Part shown: positions 9,812-19,298 of the stretch, piece after piece | Position numbering within the stretch: position 1 is the first letter of the stretch | Layout: each line of letters begins with the position of its first letter | Assembly: GCA_028693445.1 (NCBI GenBank) | Contig: JAQUVI010000004.1 | Span: 75,167-119,450 of the forward strand | DNA from: Candidatus Absconditabacteria bacterium | GTDB taxonomy: Bacteria > Patescibacteriota > Gracilibacteria > Absconditabacterales > Absconditicoccaceae | Direction: 5' to 3' | Length of the DNA: 44,284 bases | Notes under the pieces: generated by a model | Told to the model about the DNA's origin: nothing | Seen by the model: the letters and a program-made list of their open reading frames with translations, nothing else | The model's database searches: none | Position numbers and translations under genes: made by a program

Positions 9812-10873
9812 TTATATATGAGTTTTGAGCATATTAATAATAGAATATACCTCGTAAAAATAAGCAAATCCATTGATTTTATTATTCAGATTTATTTTTT
9901 GTAAATATTCTTCAATTTTTTTACATTCTTTATCTGTAATTGTTTTGAGAAAAGTTGATTTTTTGATATAGAGATTTTGATGCATATGATTTTGATAAAG
10001 ATCAATTACTTGATATATTTTTGTAAGTTCCTTTTTTAATTCATGGTGAAATTTGGAAAAATCTACTTCTTTTTTACCATTATGATTATCAACATCAAAT
10101 TTTTGATACATTTTTACAATAATTTTGAGTTTTTTGTATACATTGGGATAATTTTCCAGCATTCTCTGGATAAATCATGATCTTTTGTGAGGTGCAATAT
10201 TTTTTTTGAGGTCTTTGATATAATTTCTTATAAAAGAAAGCAACCCTTTGGGACTAATATCTTTTTTGTGGATATAAAGAATTTGAATAATAGTATTGAG
10301 TCTGATTGCATCTTTGTGTTTATAGTCAAGATTTGTTATATGAGAAAACGATTTACGAGAAACTTCATCAATAAAATTTATCACATATCTTTTGGCAACA
10401 TCCAAAGTATTTAAAACTGCTACTTTTGTATTGTTTATCTTGATATAGTGAATATAAGGATCACAAACATCAATATTTGTTACCCCATTCCCCTTTTGTT
10501 CTGGAAATAATTCTACTGGCATTGTTTTGTATACATAAGTAATTCTTATATTTCATTGAGTAATTAGTTTATTTAATATTGGGGAAGATATAGTAATACT
10601 TTGATTTTTTTCGATTATTTGGTTTGCTATTGATTGATTTTCTATTGTTTTAAAACAAATATTGCTTACTCATGGCTGGGATTTTAGATATTTATATAAT
10701 TCCAAAAGTTCTTTTTTTGATTTTCAATTCCAATTCAATGCTATATCAAAATCACTTGGAGAGCCTTTATATCACGGCAACAACAAAAATAATGCCGTAC
10801 TACTAATATACGCATAATTATAGTTTTGAAGTAATATTGCATGGTCTGCAATTAGAGATTTTAGTTTTTTCAT
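9812..10873 (-). CDS. AbiEii-like nucleotidyltransferase
   Basis: This is a 353-residue frame from ATG 10873 to TAA 9812-9814, with several TGA codons read as Gly; with the standard code it breaks into three pieces. The N-terminus carries the nucleotidyltransferase signature: a TAL-type helix (AYISSTALFLLL) then GSPSDFD at residues ~37-43, matching GSxxDxD of the minimal NTase / type IV toxin AbiEii group. The C-terminal ~230 residues are helical and Lys/Ile-rich. Such proteins transfer NMP or pyrophosphate to tRNA, proteins or antibiotics. No AbiEi-like antitoxin is next to it, so whether it is a toxin, a defence protein or a housekeeping enzyme is open. Confidence 0.72.
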
Positions 10874-10952
10874 GACAAAAAGAAAAATAGAAACAAATAG
10901 ATTATAGTCGGAATTTTTTATTTGTCAAAATTTGAAAAACTGGAATTACTGC

Positions 10953-10980
10953 TTGAAATACTGATAAATATTTGTACTAT
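10953..10980 (+). promoter_or_regulatory. Possible promoter of infB
   Basis: TTGAAA (10953-10958) and TACTAT (10975-10980) are separated by 16 bases and lie 33 bases upstream of the infB start. Composition is AT-rich throughout, so such matches are cheap; this is a candidate only. Confidence 0.35.
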
Positions 10981-11012
10981 AAGCGGGATTTATTTTGTAT
11001 ATTTTTTTGTGT

Positions 11013-13355
11013 ATGCCGAAAAAAAGTGCTTCTGAAGAAGCGAAAAAAACAAAAGTAGTTGTTTCCAAATCCAAAAAGACAAAAGATTCTGATGGAGAAA
11101 CAGCAAAAGTACTGAAAATTGATGAACTCTGATGAGGAGGATTTTTATCATGACTTTGATTTGCACAAAAAGCAGCACAAAAAGTTGATCAATACGAAGA
11201 CGATACAATTGTTGCAAAGCCAGCTAAACCCAAAGAAATTATAAAACAAGAACCAATAATAGCAAAGAAAAGAGATGATTTTATTTCTGGAGTTTTTTCT
11301 GGAAAAATAGATCCAAATGCTCCTCGTAAAGAGAAAAAACCAGAACCACCAAAACCACAAGAAAAACCTACAGCTCGCAAAGAACCTGATCTTGCTTTTT
11401 TTGATGGTGTAAAAAGATATGAAGTACCAAAAAAACCTGTACAAACTCAATGACAAAGACCATGACAAAGACAACCATATCAATGACAAAGAAGATGAGC
11501 ACCTCAACAAAACCAAAGACCTGCTGCTACACCTACTCCTGCCAAAAAAATAGAAAAAATAGCAACTACTTCAGAAAATCTAGTTAAAAAACAAGAAATT
11601 ATTATAGAAGGTAAAATAACTGTAAAAGAATTTTCTGAAAAAATGGGTATTCCATTGCCAGAAGTGATGAAAACATTGATGAAAAATAAAATTATGACAT
11701 CTATTACTGCATCTCTTGATTTTGATACAGCTTCTTTGATTGCAGAAGAACTCTGAGTAATTGTAAAAAAGAAAGAAGTTCAACTAAATTTGGAATCATT
11801 TTTGAGTTGAGATTTGCAATCAATACTTGCGTTGGATAAAGATGCAGAACACAAAGAATCGCGTCCTCCTATTGTAACAGTTATGTGACATGTAGATCAT
11901 GGAAAAACATCATTACTTGATTATCTTAGAAAAACAGTAGTTGCAGAATGAGAAGCTTGATGAATTACTCAATGAATATGAGCATCAGTAGTAGAACATG
12001 ATGGAAAACAGATTTGTTTTATTGATACCCCATGACATGAATTATTTACTAGTTTGAGAGCTAGGGGTGCAAAATTAACTAATATTGCTGTGATTGTAGT
12101 TGCAGCTGATGATAGTGTGATGCCACAAACAGTTGAATCAATTTGACATGCAAAAGCTGCTGGTGTACCTATTATAGTTGCTATCACCAAAATAGATAAA
12201 CCAGGTAAAAACGTTGATCAAATCAAACAGGATTTGGCAAAATATGAGGTTATTCCAGAAGATCGAGGTGGAGATGTACCAGTTATTGGTATTTCATCAA
12301 AAACATGACAAGGAATTCCAGAACTTTTGGAAAATATATTACTTCAAACAGAAATGCTAGATCTCAAATTTAATCCAGAAAGAGCTGCTGCATGAGTTGT
12401 TTTGGATGCACACAAAGATCCCAAACAAGGAGTTGTATCTACAATTATTGTAATGACTGGTACTCTAAAAGTTTGAGATATTGTAGTAGCATACGACACT
12501 TATGGTAAAGTAAGAAGAATGCAAGATTGGAAATGAAAAAGTATACAAAAAGCTATTGGTGGAGAACCTGTACAGATTCTTGGTATCACCAATTTACCAG
12601 AACCGGGACGTATTGTTGAAGTAGTTTCTAGTGAAAAAGAAGCACAACAAAGAATCGCTGCTGTAGTTGAATTTGAAAAAAAAGCTAATTCTGAATCAGC
12701 TATTCAACAATTTATAACTGGATTACAATCTGGTGGAAAAGAAGCTGCCGAACTTAGACTTATTTTGAAATCTGATGGAAGTAGTAGTATTGAAGCCTTG
12801 AAACAAGCTGTTGATGGTATACAATTACCAAAAAATGTAACTATCAAAATTATTCATACAGATGTTGGACATTTCAATGATTCTGATATTTCCTTGGCAC
12901 AAGCATCTGGAGCATTACTGCTTGGATTTAATATTTCACTCAATGCTATTCTCAAGAAAAAAGCTGAAAACCTAAAAATAGAAATGAAGAGTTTTGATAT
13001 TATTTACGAATTAACTGACTATCTAGACAAACTTTTACAAGGTATGATCGAATACGAAAAACATGAAGTAGTAGTTGGTAAGCTAGAAGTACTTGGAATA
13101 TTCTATAGTAAATTCAAAGATATGACTATTTGAGGAAGAATCATAGAAGGAAAAGCCAAAAACAAGTTGAAATTCAGAATTCTTAGATGAGAGGAAATAC
13201 TTGGAAATTGAGATATTGTATCTCTTCACAAAAATAAAGATCAAGTAAAAGAAATGAACGAATGAGAAGAATGTGGAATCAAAGTACTTACAGGTAAAAA
13301 AATTGAAATCTGAGATATTCTAGAATTTTTGGAAATGCAAGAAATTAGAGATTAG
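11013..13355 (+). CDS. infB: Translation initiation factor IF-2
   Basis: This is a 780-residue frame from ATG 11013 to TAG 13353-13355, with TGA as Gly throughout. The N-terminal ~200 residues are a charged linker rich in Lys/Pro, then Gln/Gly/Arg (QGQRPGQRQPYQGQRRG). IF2_N follows ([20 protein letters not shown]), then the G domain with GHVDHGKT (first Gly, residue 292, is TGA), DTPGHE and TKID, and domains II-IV to the C-terminus. IF-2 is the GTPase that brings initiator tRNA to the 30S subunit. Codon 418 is CGA where the family has the Trp of PEEWGGD, a key clue to CGA=Trp. It is followed by a heptamer repeat and pth. Confidence 0.97.
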
Positions 13356-13360
13356 TTTTT

Positions 13361-13391
13361 TAGAACTTAGTACTTAGCTCTTAGTACTTAG
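13361..13391. repeat. Heptamer repeat CTAAGNN, infB-pth spacer
   Basis: On the minus strand this reads as four CTAAGNN heptamers (GTA, GAG, GTA and GTT endings) plus a final CTAA. The same family occurs at 22234-22260 and 23245-23323. It lies immediately after the infB stop and 26 bases before the pth ATG. Confidence 0.7.
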
Positions 13392-13416
13392 GTTTTTATC
13401 TTACCATAAAGATAAG

Positions 13417-13950
13417 ATGAAATTAATTGTTGGATTGGGTAATCCATGAAAAGAATACGAAAAAACCAGACACAATATCTGATTTGTGATGCTTGATAAA
13501 TTTATAAAAGCACATAACCTCGGAAAATTTTCGTTTGATAAAAAATATATTGCAGAAATTTTGGTAGCTGATATTGATGATAACAGAGTGATTTTTTGTA
13601 AACCACAAACATTTATGAATCGCAGTGGTGATGCTGTCGCTCCCCTAGCTAATTTTTATAAAACAGAAAGTAAAAATATTCTGATTTTACATGACGAAAT
13701 TGATTTTGTTACATGAAGGATTGGATTTAAATTTGGTGGTAGTCCTGCTGGTCATAATTGATTAAAAAGTTTGATAGCAAGACTTGGTACTCCTGATTTT
13801 GCGAGAATTAGGATTGGTGTAGATAGACCACTTGATAATAATTTTGTTGCTGACTGGGTACTGAGTAATTTCAAACCAGAGGAGAAAAAATTATTGGAAG
13901 AAAAATATGATGAAGTAGAAAAAATGATTGATGAATTTTTGAAAGGGTAA
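13417..13950 (+). CDS. pth: Peptidyl-tRNA hydrolase
   Basis: This is a 177-residue frame from ATG 13417 to TAA 13948-13950, with TGA as Gly. Pth cleaves peptidyl-tRNA released from stalled ribosomes and recycles tRNA. The catalytic set is visible: Asn9 in GLGNPGKEYE, His19 in TRHNIGF, the Asn of [10 protein letters not shown] and Asp92 in LHDEID; the [12 protein letters not shown] loop and the RIRIGVDRP segment also match. Length is slightly short of the usual ~190 because the C-terminal helix is trimmed. Placement after infB suggests a small translation unit. Confidence 0.96.
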
Positions 13951-13956
13951 GAGATT

Positions 13957-14057
13957 TAGATTCCCTACCCAAATTCTTTAAGCGGGAATGACTAACAGGT
14001 ATTTAATTTTTTAAACAGTTTTATGTCATTTCCGCTTTGCCAGTTGCGGCGGAAATC
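13957..14057. repeat. Two REP/RPE-like palindromes between pth and the GIY-YIG gene
   Basis: Copy one (about 13957-13993) has AGATTCCC and GCGGGAATGACT arms around AAATTCTTTAA. Copy two (about 14022-14057) has GTCATTTCCGC and GCGGAAATCTA arms. Copy two abuts the stop codon of the next gene on the minus strand. Confidence 0.75.
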
Positions 14058-14347
14058 TATTCTATAATATTATCAAACAAATCTTCTCGTTGAGGATTTG
14101 TTTTTTCTATAAGACGAACTTTCCATTCTCTGTTCCAATGTTTTATTTGTTTCTCTCTAATTATTGCTTGTTCTATACTGTTTATTATTTCATAATATAC
14201 TAAATATTTTATTTCATATTTTTTAGTAAATCATTCATTAAATCAACTTTTATGTTCAAAAGATCTTCTTACAAGATTATTTGTAACTCATACATATAAT
14301 GTTCATTTTTTCCTATTTGTAAGAATATAAACATAATAAGTATTCAT
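14057..14347 (-). CDS. GIY-YIG domain protein, YhbQ-like
   Basis: This is a 96-residue frame from ATG 14347 to TAG 14057-14059, open with TGA as Gly. It begins MNTYYVYILTNRKKGTLYVG, the strand pair of the GIY-YIG nuclease fold, followed by VTNNLVRRSFEHK (catalytic Arg and His) and IIREKQIKHWNREWK with the metal-binding Glu. Small stand-alone proteins of this type (UPF0213/YhbQ) are common and may act on damaged or branched DNA; the role is not settled. Short palindromic repeats flank it on both sides (13957-14057 and 14370-14437), and its stop codon touches one of them. That suggests either repeat-driven movement or chance insertion near its ends. Confidence 0.87.
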
Positions 14348-14369
14348 ACGTTATGTAAAATATAAAATC

Positions 14370-14437
14370 TAGATTCCCGCCCCAAATTCTTTAAGCGGGA
14401 ATGACTAATAGATATCCAAATTTTTTAAGCCGCAATG
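14370..14437. repeat. REP/RPE-like palindrome plus a decayed copy
   Basis: AGATTCCCGCC and GCGGGAATGACT arms surround CCAAATTCTTTAA (14370-14406), nearly the same as the copy at 13957. A weaker copy follows at about 14411-14437 (AAGCCGCAATGACT). They separate the GIY-YIG gene from the end of ligA. Confidence 0.75.
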
Positions 14438-14445
14438 ACTTACTC

Positions 14446-16677
14446 CTAAAATAAGCTTGTCTGTGTAATTTTTGGTTTATCAGAAATATCGTTGATTTTG
14501 ATAGTTGCAAGAATAGGAAATTGTTTTGTTAAGATTTCTCGCCCTTCGTAAATAGTGATTCAGAGTTCTTGGGCTTTTTCTCTTTTGGAACCAGCTTTTT
14601 CTCCTATCAACATAAGTTGTGTAGATTTTGTTGGATTGTCATGAAAAATATATCCCTCTTTTTCTAAAGTCGAAACAATCAAATCTCTAGATACAGGGAA
14701 TGTACCTGTAATAGAAAAAGACTCTTTTTTTTCTGTATATAAATCATAACCATTTGTATCAACTCTAAATTTCATACCAATATCTCTTAGATGCATCAAC
14801 ATTTCTTGGTTTTGTGTATCCGAAAAATAATCAACCAAAGCATCAAGAGTTTTTCCACCGATTCCATACACCGTAATCAAAAAATCACGATCAGTAAGAA
14901 TATGTAAAATATCTTCCAAACAAACTGGTTGTTGAGAAACCATTGCTTGTACTATATCTTGAGCCATTTTTTTACCAACATGAGGAATTCCTAGCCCATT
15001 GATTAGTCTTCGTAATGGTTGTTGTTTAGATTCCTCTATTTCTTTGACTATTTCTGAAACTTTTTTATCTCCGATTCCTGGGAATTTGCGGAGTAAAATT
15101 TGTGTAGATTGCTCTGGAATACGGTAAATATCTGCAATATTCTGGACAATTTTTTGATCTACCAAGATATCTACGATACTATCTCAAATTCATTGAATAT
15201 CCATACAGTTCTTACTTACAAAATGGAGAATCTGTTCTTTGAGTTTTGCTGGACATTGAGGATTGCTGCAATAATAATGCATATCAACGTTATTTACTTT
15301 TCCTTCGCAAGAAGGACAGGCTTTTGGCATAATTATTGGCTGAATATCTTGTCTACGTTCTGTAATTACTCATACGATATAAGGAATAACTTCTCCACTT
15401 CTTTGGATCCATACATAATCTCCGATATGAAGATCTTTGGCTTGTATAAAATCAAAATTATGTAAACTGACTCTTTTGATAGTTACACCACTAAGTTCGA
15501 TAGGCTCGAGATTGGCTACAGGAGTAATTATTCATGTTCTTCATACTTGAAAATCCACCGATAAAATCTTTGTAGATGCCAGTTGAGCTGGAAATTTATA
15601 AGCAACTGCCCAGCGTGGATGATGATCTGTTGATCCTAAAATATTACGATATTGATAATCTTTGACCTTGATAACCAATCCATCGAAATCATAATCTTCT
15701 GATTCTAATTGTTTTTTGATTTGTTGGTCAAGACATATATCAACGACTTCTTGTATAGAATTAACTTCTTTTTTTCGAGGGTAAGTAGGAAGTCAAAGTG
15801 ATTCGAGATGGATTGCTTCATATTCATTCGCAATGACTGATCAGTTAGATTCCGACTCCAATTCCTTTAGGTCGGAATGACATAATGTATCATAAACATA
15901 ACAAACTAGTCACCTTTTTGCTACTTCTTTGGAATCCAAAAGTTTAATACTTCCCGATGCTGCATTTCTTGTATTTGCAAATGGAATTTCCCCATTTTCT
16001 TCTCTTTCTTTATTGATATCTTTCCAAACTGATTTTGGCATCATTATTTCTCACCTTACTGATATATCCATTGGTTGTTTGAGCTTTTGTGGAATATTTT
16101 TAATAGTTTTTACATTGGCAGTGATGTCTTCTCAAACTCGTCAATCTCAACGAGTTATTGCCTTTTCCAATCTTCCATTTTCATAGATCAACTCAACACT
16201 TATTCCATCAAATTTTGGTTCTATAATATATTTTAGATTCTCAGTTTGGATTTCCGCCCCAACAGACGAAGCGGAAATGACTTCGAAAGATTTTTCTAAT
16301 ATTTTTTTTATTCTTTCATCTCGGTCAGTGAGATCTTCTGCATTATATGTATTTTCCAATGAAGCTAATTTAATCGTATGTTTTGCTTGTTTAAATCCTT
16401 CACTCACCTGCCCTACAAGACTTTGGGTAGGACTATTTGATGATATTATTTCTGGGTGTAATTCTTCTATTTTTTTGAGATAAGCGAAAAGATCATCATA
16501 TTCTTTATCAGAAATAATTGAAGAACTTTCTATATAATAAAGATGATTATGATCTACGAGGCAGTCTATTAAATCTGTGTACAATTTATGCAATTCATCA
16601 GAATCTGAAATTGATGTCACGTTGGGATGTGAAATTATAAATGTTTGTATTGTTTTTGTTTGCTCTGATAAAGTCAT
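14446..16677 (-). CDS. ligA: NAD+-dependent DNA ligase
   Basis: This is a 743-residue frame from ATG 16677 to TAG 14446-14448, with TGA as Gly. Order: domain Ia ([12 protein letters not shown]), adenylation domain with the catalytic Lys155 in [11 protein letters not shown] and RGDGRVGEDIT, OB fold ([21 protein letters not shown]), four-Cys zinc finger (CPSC...YYCSNPQC), helix-hairpin-helix repeats ([26 protein letters not shown]) and a C-terminal BRCT domain ([12 protein letters not shown]). It seals nicks in replication and repair. It is longer than usual because palindromic repeats are inserted in frame at 15811-15837, 15847-15881 and 16247-16281 (residues ~266-289 and ~132-144), none breaking the catalytic motifs. 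Confidence 0.96.
15811..15881 (-). repeat. Two palindromic repeats inserted in ligA coding sequence
   Basis: 15847-15881 has AGATTCCGAC and GTCGGAATGACA arms. The adjacent 15811-15837 has GATTGCTTC and CGCAATGAC arms. Together they encode about residues 266-289 ([20 protein letters not shown]), which have no counterpart in ordinary LigA. Length keeps the frame. Confidence 0.75.
16247..16281 (-). repeat. Palindromic repeat inserted in ligA just before the active site
   Basis: The arms TGGATTTCCGCCCC and GGGGCGGAAATCCA-like sequence around AACAGACGAAG encode [13 protein letters not shown] (residues 132-144), about 11 residues upstream of catalytic Lys155. This is the same family as the intergenic copies at 6301 and 14022. 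Confidence 0.75.
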
Positions 16678-16749
16678 TGGTTTTAAAAGTTATAAGTAAG
16701 GTTTATAAAGTTATTGAGTCATTAGTAGCTATAAACTATAAGAATGAAT

Positions 16750-16903
16750 CGAGCAATAAAAAGGACAAATAAAAGAAGGAAATCATCACTAAACCAACAC
16801 CATCCGTAGCCAAAAAGCAGCGATACAATAGAAACTAAAATATAATTCTAAATAAAACATTGCCTTGATGATGGATGAATTTTATTTGTTTTTTATTGCG
16901 AGA
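16750..16903 (-). repeat. 143-bp dispersed element, copy A (minus orientation)
   Basis: The core spans 16755-16897, between the start of ligA and the end of the sugar transferase gene. Terminal inverted arms are AATAAAAAGGACAAATAAAA and its near complement, extended outward by TCGAGC / GCGAGAG. The element contains GTAGCCAAAAAGCAGCGAT, the reverse complement of the conserved core. See copies B (23050-23192), C (33281-33423) and D (38042-38182). It could be a MITE-like element or a structured RNA. Confidence 0.85.
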
Positions 16904-16913
16904 GAATGCATAA

Positions 16914-18305
16914 CTACTTTCCTTTAAATACTACGCCAAATGTTGCGAATAAAATATAAAGATCCATAAAGATAGATCGATTTTGAATATAGTATAGATC
17001 TAATTTTGCTTCATCTTCGAAGTCTAGATTATCTCTACCAAAAACTTGTGCGTAGCCTGTAATTCATGGTTTGATAGAAAGTAATCTTTTTTGCCAGATT
17101 TCATATTTTTCTACTTCACCAGGAAGGTGTGGTCTAGGACCGACCAAAGACATAGTACCTATCAAAACACAAAAAAGTTGTGGTAATTCATCAAGAGATG
17201 TTTTGCGAAGAAATTTCCCTACTTTGGTAATTCTTGGATCATTCTTGATTTTTGGTAATATATTTCATCTAATATTTGCATCAGATGCAATAAGTTGTTG
17301 ATAGAGTTTTTCTGCTTCTTTTCATCAGTATTTACCTCATGTGCTTAGGTGGGTAAACATACTACGAAATTTAACAAAAGTAAATAATTTGCTTCACTTA
17401 CCTACTCTTTTTTGAAAAAAGAATATAGAACCTGGTGAATTAATTTTGATAGCAATACCTATAACTATCATAACTGGAAGAAAAATTATTATGAGAATAA
17501 ACGAAGCAAAAACATCAAACAATCTCTTCCAAATCAATGACCATCAATCAAGAGTAGAATTTTTATATTCCAATGCTACTATATTATTTATAGCTTCTGG
17601 CGAATAAACAACATCTTCCAAGAAAAATCATTCTGAAATATGATAAAATCTTGTGTATGAAAATCTAGTTTTTTCAAATATTTCTTGTAACAATTCTTTT
17701 TCAAAACTTCAAACCGCTATTGCTATAAAATATTTATCCAATTCTACATCCTTTAGATTCTTAGCTCTTATAAACTCTGTTTTGTAAGAAAATCAACTCT
17801 TGATATTTTCTATTGCTTTGTAACTACCCAAAATATCACTTCAAATAATGATTATTTTACGATCACTTTTTTGGTTGAATTTTGATTCTATATAATTTCG
17901 TATTTGATCAAAGAAAAATAAGACAAAGAAGACTATTCACGATCATACCAATATAATAAATCTAGAAATTCCAAAATAAAATATAAATCACTGACCAAAA
18001 TATGCAATAAAAGTAATAGTAACCAACCAATATAACCAGACTTTTGTAAATGTTTGAAAATATTTTTGTATAGGTTTATGTAATTCGTACAAGCTTTTTA
18101 TAATACCCAAACCAATAAAAATTATTGTAGCAATCCATGCATATATCATGGTTTCACGATAATTCATAAGAGGAATATTTAATTGTACACCAGGTATAAG
18201 ATCAGTTACCAAACGTAATTTATATGTTAATGAAAAAATTATTATAATAATAAATCAATGGACAACTGGCCTAAGCAAACGAAATCATATATTTAATTGT
18301 TTCAT
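16914..18305 (-). CDS. Polyprenyl glycosylphosphotransferase (undecaprenyl-phosphate sugar transferase, WcaJ/CpsE type)
   Basis: This is a 463-residue frame from ATG 18305 to TAG 16914-16916, with TGA as Gly. Several N-terminal membrane helices come first, then a CoA-binding-like middle domain ([19 protein letters not shown]), one more membrane segment, and the C-terminal Bac_transf catalytic domain: [34 protein letters not shown] and [16 protein letters not shown]. Such enzymes transfer a sugar phosphate to undecaprenyl phosphate to start capsule or exopolysaccharide synthesis at the inner membrane. CGA at 16977-16979 sits at the Trp of the family motif YIENWS. It follows nrnA by 21 bases in a dnaE-nrnA operon. 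Confidence 0.93.
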
Positions 18306-18326
18306 ATATAAATTTTTGAGATAAAA

Positions 18327-19292
18327 TTATATCATTTTGGTTATTTTGTTACTTAGCTCTTCTACCTGTTGTTGGAATGTTCATTTTCTAGATACATTGC
18401 ATCATGCAGCATGAATATGTCATCCACCACCAAATGATTTTGCTAATCTTTGTACATCGGCATCCTTGCTTCTAAAAGACATATAACAATGGTTGTTTTC
18501 TTTATCATCTCTAAAAATAACTGTTACTTTTGCTTCCGCTATATCTTGTATAATAACTTGTCAAAAATCCGCTTCCTCGCGATCAATTCATATTTTTTTG
18601 AGATCTTTTTCTGTATATCGTGTATATATTAATCATCATTTTTTTTTCAATCTTTTGAATATAAGTTGCATCATTTTGACTCATGCAAAAGATTTTTTAC
18701 GAAAAGCGTTGTTTACAATATTTTTTTTGTCGGCTCATAATTCTATTAATTTCAAAGCGTTACCCAAAACCCTTTTGTGATCTTCATCATAACGAAAATT
18801 TCCAGAATCAGTAGTCAATCACAAATAAAAATAAGTAGCTATATTTTTGTCATATAATTTTGGCCATCGTTTGTAAGTATGTTCAAAGATTATTTCACAA
18901 GCACTCATTGCTGTGGGATCAGAAATCACTTTCCAATTTTTATATTTGTGTTCATAAACATGGTGATCTATTACTATTATATTATGATTATCAAAATAAT
19001 CCTTATCAAAATCATAAAAAGAAGAAATACGAGTATATTCAGAAAAATCAACAAATACCAAAAGATCATATTTCCCATAATCAAAATTGGATGAGATTTT
19101 TTTTGTTTCTGGCAAAAAATCATATATACGACTTGGTAATGTTGGAGTAAAATATTTTACATTTTTACCCATTTTCTCTAGCAACTTTCAAAGACCAAGC
19201 AACGATCATATACAATCACCATCAGGATTTTTATGTCAAAACATAGCTATATTTCTTGACGATTCTAATGTTTTTAAAATAGAGTTTATCAT
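18327..19292 (-). CDS. nrnA: DHH/DHHA1 phosphoesterase, NrnA-like (oligoribonuclease / pAp phosphatase)
   Basis: This is a 321-residue frame from ATG 19292 to TAA 18327-18329, with TGA as Gly. Motif I is GHKNPDGDCIGS near residue 19, motif II LVFVDFSE, motif III VIDHHVYE (the DHH), motif IV LTTDSGNFRYD, and the C-terminal DHHA1 motif is GGGHIHAAGC. NrnA degrades 2-5 nt RNA fragments and dephosphorylates pAp using manganese ions. It starts 6 bases after the dnaE stop and is followed by the sugar transferase gene after 21 bases, so the three are almost certainly one transcript; there is no obvious shared pathway. Confidence 0.93.
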
Positions 19293-19298
19293 ATCAGA

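Noticed and set aside
10953-10980. Treating other TTGAAA/TATAAT-like pairs as promoters
   Set aside because: At this A/T content such pairs occur very often; only the one upstream of infB with good spacing and position was kept, at low confidence.
11148-11516. Minus-strand Trp/Phe/Ser-rich ORF over infB
   Set aside because: Lies opposite the IF-2 linker; composition is an artefact of the Lys/Gln-rich sense strand.
11886-11888. Mycoplasma-type code (TGA=Trp)
   Set aside because: TGA falls on invariant glycines (GHVDHGKT in IF-2, GNPGKE in Pth, KPGITGYAQV in the sugar transferase), not on tryptophans.
16755-16897. 143-bp element as a small protein gene
   Set aside because: Frames contain TAA/TAG stops in the conserved core region and copies differ by indels that would break any frame.
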